64,000 nucleotides of DNA from Albula goreensis (Eukaryota > Chordata > Actinopteri > Albuliformes > Albulidae), in contig CM040743.1 of NCBI GenBank assembly GCA_022829145.1, positions 6,795,146 to 6,859,145 of the forward strand, given 5' to 3'. Shown here one piece after another: positions 47,738 to 64,000 of this stretch. The stretch's first letter is position 1. Each line of letters begins with the position of its first letter. The notes below the pieces were generated by a model. It was not told where the DNA came from, ran no database searches, and was given only the letters and a program-made list of their open reading frames with translations. Position numbers and translations under genes: made by a program.

Positions 47738-48610
47738 TTGCTTGAGAGAACGTCCCTTTTGCACTGTGTACACACACACACACACACACACACACAAATA
47801 CACACATTTATTGCCCAACTTAATGTGTCACACAAATATAGTAATTCTACTCTAGCTCTGAATCGTGTAAGTGGCAGCATTCGTAGTTTAACACATTATC
47901 AAGACTGTAAGGATTGGCCCTTACTTATCTCCTTAGTAGATACGTCAGTTTTTGTGCTGTTACATTCAAATTTGTTAAACCGCAGAGTTCAATTTTTATA
48001 TCATAATAGAAAATTATTGGAGGATCAATTATGACTCGATATTATTTTCCAATAATATATTGGATGGGACTTAGCAATAAAGGACTTTCCTGAATTAGGT
48101 TCTGTGCTGTAGATAAAAATCATCATGTCTCAGAATGTACAAAACATGTTCTACTGTGTTGTGACCTAGTGCTCTTTCAAAGTTTGGAATTAAAAAAAAA
48201 AAACAAAACAAAACGGAGGAGTATCAGTTATGTGGACAGAAATACCTTGCGTAACAAGACACAGGTACAAAAACAAGGAAACAAAATGGAGGACACTACA
48301 ATCATGCAATTTACTGACACTGATTGAAAAGAACAGAGTTCTCATGGTGCTTGTTATGAATTATGAATCCTGCTTGACACTTTATACAAGGGAGAGCCTG
48401 GCCCTTGCATCAGTTGAATGTTAGCAGCGCTATTTCAGTAAATATCTGGTGACTGGTTTAGGAAACTGTATGTACGCAAACAATTACAACTGAGTTTTTT
48501 TTTCTTAGCAAAAGAAAAGAGAAAAAAGGATAGAAACCTTTCTTATATGGAAAATACCACCAGTACGCTTTGTACATGTGTGATAACATCTGTTTTATAT
48601 TCAAATGAAC

Positions 48611-48630
48611 AAAATAAAAGCTTTTATTTT
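48611..48630. terminator. Palindromic bidirectional poly(A) signal candidate
   Basis: A perfect 20-bp palindrome centred on AAGCTT, with AATAAA at 48613-48618 on the + strand and at 48628-48623 on the - strand. It lies between two convergent genes. On the + side it is followed by T/GT-rich sequence (TTGTTGCTGTG). Either gene could use it; it could also form a hairpin. Confidence 0.5.
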
Positions 48631-48639
48631 TGTTGCTGT

Positions 48640-51600
48640 GAAGAAGATCACTCTTGCATTTATCTCTAGTGAAGTAAAGCTGTTCTGTGTTTTGTGCAGC
48701 GGGGGTTGGGGGCGAGGGGGTTACGAGCTATCCCTTCCACTATCATCATGTGTGTAAAATTGATGTCTTTCCAAAAACATGCCCAAGATGTGTCATCCAA
48801 ACTGCAAGCACCTGCTATTCCATCTTAATGGCATCTGGTCTGGTCCAAAGTCCCAGCATGGGTCAACAGAGACCCTGGAGCAGCTCTATAAAGCCAACAA
48901 GGTACCAGAATAAAATCTGAAAGGATAAAGGAAGACATACTCAACAAAGAGCAGTAAAACAACATTAGTGTGTTTCAGCAAATCCTTTTACATTCTGATC
49001 TGTGACGTGCTGGAAGGGGGAAAAATACACATAAAAAAAAAAACGACAGGAAATGATCCTGTTGCCATTTTCAACAAGGTTACATTTAAGAAAGGGCCAT
49101 TGAAACAATACACAGCATGAGTTACCACAGTCTGACATAAAGTGAATACTTATATATGATTTAGAGATTCAGCAAGTACCTATCAATATGAAATGTGTAA
49201 TATTTCAGAATTCGTTTTTCAGCTGTTATAGAATATGTAACATACTTAACCAAAATCAAACATTTTTTAAATGTTTTCAATTTAATTTCCCATACATTTT
49301 ACTCACTAGAATCACTGGAAAATGGAATACTAGATCATTGTACAACACAATAGATAATTGAACACCAAACTAGTCTGGTGATTACCATATTTTACATTGA
49401 ATTAGGTGAATATAAATAAATAATTTTTATAAGGCATAAAGTCAGGCAGCTATCTGACATGCTTACACACAAAGCTGAATGCAAATAGCCATTAGAATTA
49501 GGTCTTCAGTCGTTGAGCTAACGCATACTGCACACAAGCACTTTAAACTAGCAGTGGAATGAAAAGCCAGTGATTTAAAAACAACTCAAGAGCATTCTAC
49601 GCAAAACTGTCTCTCCCTCTTACCTAATCTCTGTCTCTTCCATTTCTTTGGCCCAAACCATGCACTTGATTGCAGCAGTCGGATGAATGTGAAAACCCAT
49701 GAAGTAACTTGGCACAATTTAAACAAAATCATTTATTTAGTTTTTAATACTTCATCCTCTTGTTGATGAAAAAATACTCATAGAGGGGATTTGGCAGTTG
49801 GATTCTGGCTCTTTTATTGACCAGGGTCACATCTTTCTATCTGAAATAGATTTTTTTGTGCTTCTTTTTTTTAATAAATATGTCACATTTTGTTACTCTC
49901 TGCATAATGGCAAACTCATTTTCTTGGAAGTTCAATTGAATTGAATTAAATTCAGGGTTATTTGAAAAATAAAAGTTTCTGGCTTTTAGTGGGTGCCAGG
50001 CATTTTAACGATTCCAAATGTCAATGTGAGTCGCCTCTTATTGCCTGTCCACTGCTCTCTTTGAGGGATTCGGTTTCAGCTTTCCCAGCTGTTTCTCTCC
50101 AGATGTGAAGAGGTGCACTCCAAAGAATTGCAGTCATTAGAGAGGAGTATCTTTGGCAATTAAGAGACATTAAATCCCTAATGCATAATGATCGGAATCT
50201 ACAATAACGAGAAGTTAAATTGGATGGTACTGGAGGACCTATATAGAATTACAAAAAAAAAATCTTCCTTCCTAAATATTTCTCAATGACTTCGGAAAAG
50301 GAAAAAAAAACCCTATAAAATCTGTAAATTTACACGTTTAGAATGCTGGATAAATAAAGAGGAGTGTGTGAAAGAAGAATGGGAGGGGAGGTGCTTTGGG
50401 AAACAGGCAGATTTGAATTGAACTCGCTGCTTTGAATTGTCACTGCCAACGACGAGGGCTGTTTTTTTGCTTGCAACAAATCAAGATTTCCGGTGACCCT
50501 GCCATGTCCTCGCATGCCCGCAGAGAGGGGAAGGACTCCTGCTACAGGCCAGGCTCAAGCCGCTGGGGCCCTGAGCTGTCTTCTTTACTTCTGGGACTGA
50601 ATCGGTGCACCTGTGGCAGATCCTGGGGAAAGGTCCTTACTCTGGAGTGCAGGGGGTTTTGTTGGCCCGGTTCACATTGGGTCTTATGCACAACCCCACC
50701 CAAAAAAAAAAAAACAAAAACACTGAGAATTACAACTTTCAACATTTTTTTTTCTCTTCTTCCATCATTTATAAAAAATTTGAAGATGATGAAAATGCTG
50801 AGTGCCAGACAGAATATAAGATGCATGTATGTCCAAAACAGAAATAAGCTGAATTGTCATGGAGACTCAAAATATGAGAGAATGAGTGAATCATTCTTTT
50901 GATGAACAGAAATTTTCCTGCACAATCATGATTACATTATAATTATAGGATGACATGTACTGTTACGTTTGTCTTTTGTTTTGGCAAAAGTTTAGGATCA
51001 TCAAGGAGTGTGGTAAGCCCAGCCAAGTCCCAGAATGCATCAGTTCAGATGATCTCAGTGAGTAACAGTTTAAAGGCAGAGGAACAATGTCACCACTAGC
51101 ATTGGGGAAGTGAGGTTTCACCAAACAGAAAATGGGGGGAATTACCATATAGCTTGAGTGACCCAGAGATTTGGACCAATCACCACACTGGCCATGGAGG
51201 AGAGACCAGCAAGTCAATGATTGACAGTTAAATGTTGTTCCACCTTAATGGGGGTTCATGAAAGCCAATTTCACCCATTCCCTCCATACTCTTTAAAACC
51301 TAATGGGTTCAGTTTGGTCATGTGGTTCTGAGGAAACCTACTGCCTGCCTTTAACCATCTGAGCAGGACAATATCAGCAAAATAAAAGTGCTTAAGACCA
51401 CTGTGTTAAAAATTGAAGTGGTTCAAAGCTATTAGTGTCCTCAAACCATTTCAGTAGACCAACCTAGTTTGGTCATTCAAAATACCATGACCTGGCCTTC
51501 ACTCAGAAACATGAATTAACCTGAGAAAAACTTTCACTATTTCACTTCCTCTAACAAGGTAACATTCCTAACCCAACAGAAAGTAAGCCATTTTAAAACC
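48640..51600. other. Gap between the convergent genes
   Basis: AT-rich sequence with no exon I recognise on either strand. A copy of the dispersed fold-back family (GACCAATCA ... TTCCACC) lies at about 51110-51275. Part may belong to long 3' UTR isoforms of either gene. Confidence 0.5.
51110..51275. mobile_element. Copy 3 of the CACCAAAAATGGG MITE family (diverged)
   Basis: GTGAGGTTTCACCAAACAGA at one end, GACCAATCACCACACTGGCC and AAGTCAATGATTGACAGTTA inside, CCACCTTAATGGGGGTTCAT at the other end. Confidence 0.5.
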
Positions 51601-54403
51601 AATATGAATGGTTGTAGATACATTTATTTTCCATGTTAGCACATAGAATTACAACTTTTTGCTAGCTAAAGCTTCAGAGAAAAAAAAAAAAAAAAACGAA
51701 AAAGAAAAAACTTTCATAAACACTAAGAACAGAAAGCCACAATACACATACACATGGACAGAGAAAGAGTTTACTCAGTTGAATAGCAGTTCTCGATTTA
51801 GTCGTAACTCTCAACAGATGGAATCCATGGTGTATCAGGTAAGCAGTGAGGTAAATTAACTTTATCACAACAATAATAATAATAATAAAAAAATCATTTT
51901 CATATTGCATCATTTCTGGAAGTGCAACTATGTCATGGGAAAAGAAGTTGAAATACACATATCTTACTGTCATGCAGATACCAAAAACTATTGGTACAGA
52001 CCGGAATGATACATCAAAGTATTTCCACTAAAGAAAATATCACAAATGTTCATTTCATAGGGATGGACTAATATAAAATATATACTGTGGTAGACTTGCC
52101 TTTTTTTTCCAACCACCCCAGATTTACAGAGAAAACGTGTCAACAAAGAGGCGTTTGTGAGCACGGGACCTGAAGCATCGCTGTACGGTTTGCATATTCG
52201 CCAGGAAAAACTGCAGTTTGTGCCATTATGGGGAAAAAAATCCTTCATCCGGTTTGTTTTTCAACACAGGGGTCACTGTTGCCATGGCAGGCTTGATGCA
52301 AATGACATGTTGTCGTCCAACACACGTTAAAAGTTTATTTACACACGCAAACACACACATACACACGGCACCGACAACACAACGTGGGCACGTTTGGGGA
52401 AGGAAGCTTTCTGATCAAAGCCAGAAAACTTTCTTGACTCACTGGACAGCTTTCCTTACAGAACGGGCATTCCACATCAAGACAGAAAACAGGGATTTTT
52501 CACAATCACTTGCGTCCACCAACTACTCATATACATTGCTTGTTTAAAAAGGGGGAACTATGTAAAAAGCCTGAACTTCCTGATGGCCAATTAACTAGCC
52601 CTTCAAATGAAAAAAAAAGCATATATATATTTTTTTTATATATATACAGATAGTGTAGAGCACATACAATTCTTTCGCTGCGCATGGATTTGACAGGTAG
52701 TTTTTCTTTCAATTGCTAATAAAGACTGGGCAATTTCATTGCCACTTCTATTTTAGTTCCACAAAATAAGGCCAATTTAACAGTAATATACCCTTGGAAA
52801 AACTTATTTGGGGGACAAAAATGAAAAGTACTTAACATTTTAAATATATTTTATATTGATCCATCCATTTCTGTTTGTTCTTTGATTCAGAAATTACACA
52901 AGCTTCTTTTTTTTTTCTTTAAATTTTGACATTGATTCACATGCAGTTCTCTTCATTCTCAGTATGATGATAGTACTGAGTTAAACAGGCATCTACCACC
53001 AACTACAGCGGAACAGAGGTGGGGAGCTAACCATACCTACAGTGTTCACGTCACAATAGCAATGACACTGATGCCAACCCAAACGGAAAAAAAAAAGATC
53101 AAAAACAACAAAAATAAACACCACTTGTGTTTCTTTTTGTTAAAATGGGTACAAACAAACATCATCATATTTGGCAATTTATACAAGCGTTTGGGGTTAG
53201 GAAAAGAAAATTCAAATGTGCAAACCAAAAAACAAATCGTTATTTAAATCCTCTCTAAGATCCAGCTCAGTAAAGATTCCTATATTATTCCCCCAGAATT
53301 TAGCCAAAAAAAAAAAAAAAACTTTTTTTTTTTTTCATAAAAATTACAGTATATTTAAAAGTCAACCCGAAATGCATAATTAACGGAAGATTTTTTTTGG
53401 TCAGGTGGTTTGCCTGACTTAGTAACCCTGTTCCCAATAATGATGAGGACACTTAAGACAAGGATAAAACCCAAAAACAGGCGACAGTCATTTGGAAAAT
53501 TTACATGATAAAATCACCGCAAAAAAATTTATGACCTACATTATTACTTCTAAAACAATTTAGGATTTTTTTTTATCAGCTTTTTTCGTTTTCATCTTTT
53601 TAAACTTTTTAATATTTTTCCTATGAAAGCAAAAGCAATTTACTGCTGCAATAGTATGGTGTGTAAGATCAACATCCAGATATATATTTTTTGTTGTTGT
53701 TAACCATTTACAGTAAGAAAAGTGATTAAAAAATCCTGGTAATAAAATGTATTTTAGTTTATGCTCATCCTTTGCTACAGACTTAAATAAAACATTCTCC
53801 AACACAGGTAAAATTAGCACTACAGTAAAAAAAAAAAAAAAAACAAACCAAAAAAAAAATCTTTTACTGTGCATTTCAGTCATGTTCCGATCTGAAAATG
53901 ATTCTCAAATAAAGTCAACACATTGGGTGTGTTTCATACAAGAGAGAGACTGAGTGAGAATAAGACAGCTAGAGTATGACAGAGAGTAAGTATGAGAGAC
54001 AGAAAAAGAGAAGTCGCGTGAAAAGAGCGAAGGAGAGAAAAGACAACGCAGCAAACATAGGAGAGCCAAAGTGTGCGCGAGGGCATACGTGTGAGAGAGA
54101 GAGAGAGAGATACAGCATGAGTCAGAGATAACGCTGAGAGATAGAGGGAGAGAGCACATGAGAAACAGTGAAAGCGATAACATGACAGATGGACAGAGAG
54201 ATAGATAAGACAGACAGAGAGAGAGAGAGAACTAATATGGCCGCTCGTTGCACTGGTCAGTCCTGGCTCCACAGAGTGTTAGTTTAAAAGGCTGGTGTGG
54301 GTGATGACATGGGGTGGGTGGGCGGGGTTTTGGGGGGACAGGGCGGGGCAGTGGGTGGGGTGGGCGGGGCCAGGGGGTAGGTCCAGGTTGAGGGGCGGAG
54401 CCT
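51600..54403 (-). other. ZMYND11: ZMYND11 3' UTR (extent estimated)
   Basis: Non-coding AT-rich sequence after the ZMYND11 stop, read on the - strand. AATAAA hexamers of the - strand lie at 52339-52334 and 51628-51623, about 2.1 and 2.8 kb from the stop. A (GA)-rich tract at 53940-54230 and an AT hairpin near 52620-52650 lie inside. Which signal is used is not known. Confidence 0.5.
53940..54230 (+). repeat. (GA)n-rich tract
   Basis: Interrupted AGAGAGA repeats within the presumed ZMYND11 3' UTR; on the transcribed strand it is (TC)-rich. Confidence 0.9.
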
Positions 54404-62673
<8,270 letters not shown>

Positions 62674-64000
62674 CTGTCAGGACAACAAAAAAAAATAACG
62701 TAATGGCTGGTGTAGGAGGAAAGATTAACGGGAAATCATGGCTGAAATTTGGCTTCAGATTTGCTTAAGCTGCAAAATGCTCAGTAACACAAATGAGTAC
62801 GATAATCAGAAGATGGAAGTATGACATCTAACACAACCTCTGTGTCCTAATGGGTCTTACTAATGAGGAAACCTGTGGGATCACGAAGCTGACCATTAAC
62901 TGTCCAAACTGAGAGAATCGCAGGTCAGTCTCGTGCGAAGAGTCCAGGCTAATGTCATATACCTGTGTCAGGTGTCATGTCCGTGTCACCTGAGACTAAG
63001 TGAGGTGACACGGTCTCACCCTCTGTTCCAGAAGATAGTCCTCTGCGTTCTACAGAGTATGTGTGTATGTGTGTGTGTGTGTGTGTATTTGGAGTTAAAT
63101 GATTGCTAAATGGAAACTGGTGTGTTGAAGGGGGAAAAAAAAAGTCAAACTCAATTTGAATATAAAAGCCCTGCCATTGGGCCTGACTGTTTATTTGACC
63201 CATCTGATTCATCCTGTAACCATGACGAATAACAAGCCCAGTATGTGGAACCTAATGTGTGAGCCAGATTGCTCAGTGGAAGATGGCAGGTCACATCAGT
63301 CTGTGCTTAAAAAAACGGAGCAACCCCAGTACAGCTCAGAGCGCCCCACGTCAGTAACCTGAGCTGACGCTAAAGCCCAATTTATAATCTGGAAGGGTGA
63401 GCCGTGTAGCTTGTTACCTAATGCACACACGGACAATGTGAGCTGTCATACCTCTTGTGCGTTTGTGGGAACCAACGCATGGCTAAGAAGATGGAGACGT
63501 GTGTGCAAACAGTAAACATAGCTACAGGCGAGTGAATATGAGGTCACCCTCTTCCCTTCCCTTCCATATTTCTCTCTCACACGAACACTCTCCTGCTCTC
63601 ACTGCCAAACAGAGAGCAAATATACTGAAGCCTTTAGCACATGCACAGACAACAAACCACAACTGAGACCGTGGAAACTGGTGATTGGTAGGTACTGGTT
63701 TTGTAGTTACACAGGATAAACATAATGTATCGGGCCTCAAATCGGTGTGTCAAAGGCCGACCACTACACCTCCAGCTAACCAGGATATGGCCGAGAACAT
63801 TCTGGGGTTGCAGATGAAAATTAGCCATGGCTACATGTACTTTCACACAAGTCAGTGGTGTTTGTTTGAGACTGAAATTAACAAAAGCCTATGGCCATAT
63901 ACTGGTCAATTCTCCCCTTAAGCTGGTTTAAAGAAAGCCAAACAAAAAAAGTAAAATACACTGACTTGCTATCCCCCACCATTTAAACTCACTTTGGGTG
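62674..64000 (-). other. ZMYND11 intron (continues beyond window)
   Basis: 1.3 kb with no exon recognised; the PHD-finger exons expected upstream are not here. A short (GT)n run lies at 63059-63087. Confidence 0.65.

Larger units (their letters stand above)
44225..48640 (+). other. DIP2C: DIP2C 3' UTR with alternative poly(A) sites
   Basis: AT-rich sequence without coding exons. AATAAA hexamers on the + strand occur at 45013-45022 (two overlapping), 47468-47473 and 48613-48618. Each is followed by T/GT-rich sequence within about 40 bp. The 3' end cannot be fixed without transcript data. The site at 47468 (GCAATAAAGTGTTTTC) looks like a classic terminal signal. The stretch also holds an AT-rich palindromic run near 45160-45200, a (GTTT)n tract at 46211-46234 and a fold-back MITE at about 47540-47737. 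Confidence 0.6.

Noticed and set aside
50432..50902. 156-codon + strand frame in the intergenic region
   Set aside because: No recognisable domain; runs through poly-A and has no partner exons; likely chance.
62953..63060. Possible ZMYND11 PHD-finger exon upstream of z1
   Set aside because: No Cys/His pattern of the PHD finger appears on the - strand between 62674 and 64000.

Overview
This window is nuclear DNA of a vertebrate, almost certainly a ray-finned fish. Evidence: short exons with GT-AG introns, long (GT)n/(CA)n tracts, many tRNA-derived SINE fragments, an UnaL2-like LINE/SINE tail, fold-back MITEs and a mariner fossil. Most long open frames in the window are readings of (GT)n/(CA)n or pyrimidine tracts and do not encode proteins. 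The species cannot be named from this sequence.

Two genes face each other tail to tail. On the + strand, 1802-44224 holds the last 27 coding exons of DIP2C (disco-interacting protein 2 homolog C). They encode about 1,136 residues, covering most of the two adenylate-forming (FAAL-like) domains, and end in the family's signature C-terminus. On the - strand, 62673-54404 holds the last 11 coding exons of ZMYND11 (BS69), about 460 residues: bromodomain, zinc finger, PWWP, acidic and coiled-coil region, and MYND finger. The 5' exons of both genes lie outside the window. DIP2C and ZMYND11 are also neighbours on human 10p15.3, so the pair is conserved synteny and supports both identifications.

Layout: 1-1801 is a DIP2C intron. 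1802-18876 holds the first adenylate-forming domain and the linker. 18877-24253 is a large repeat-bearing intron. 24254-44224 holds the second adenylate-forming domain. 44225-about 48640 holds 3' UTR and alternative poly(A) signals. 48611-48630 is a perfect palindrome carrying AATAAA on both strands. About 48640-54403 is intergenic DNA and the ZMYND11 3' UTR. 54404-62673 holds ZMYND11 exons. 62674-64000 is a ZMYND11 intron.

Three observations stand out. (1) Exon 24786-24908 of DIP2C lacks one base in a G run. This shifts the frame in the middle of a conserved block, and the phase of the next exon confirms it. (2) A 30-bp in-phase candidate microexon at 35747-35776 sits behind a long pyrimidine tract ending in TGC repeats, which resembles a neuronal SRRM4-type microexon. 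(3) At several exon borders the splice site plus adjoining exon bases is copied several times in tandem in the flanking intron (24.6, 31.4, 43.0 and 56.7 kb, possibly 15.4 kb). I call these splice-junction echo minisatellites; they could supply decoy or alternative splice sites.
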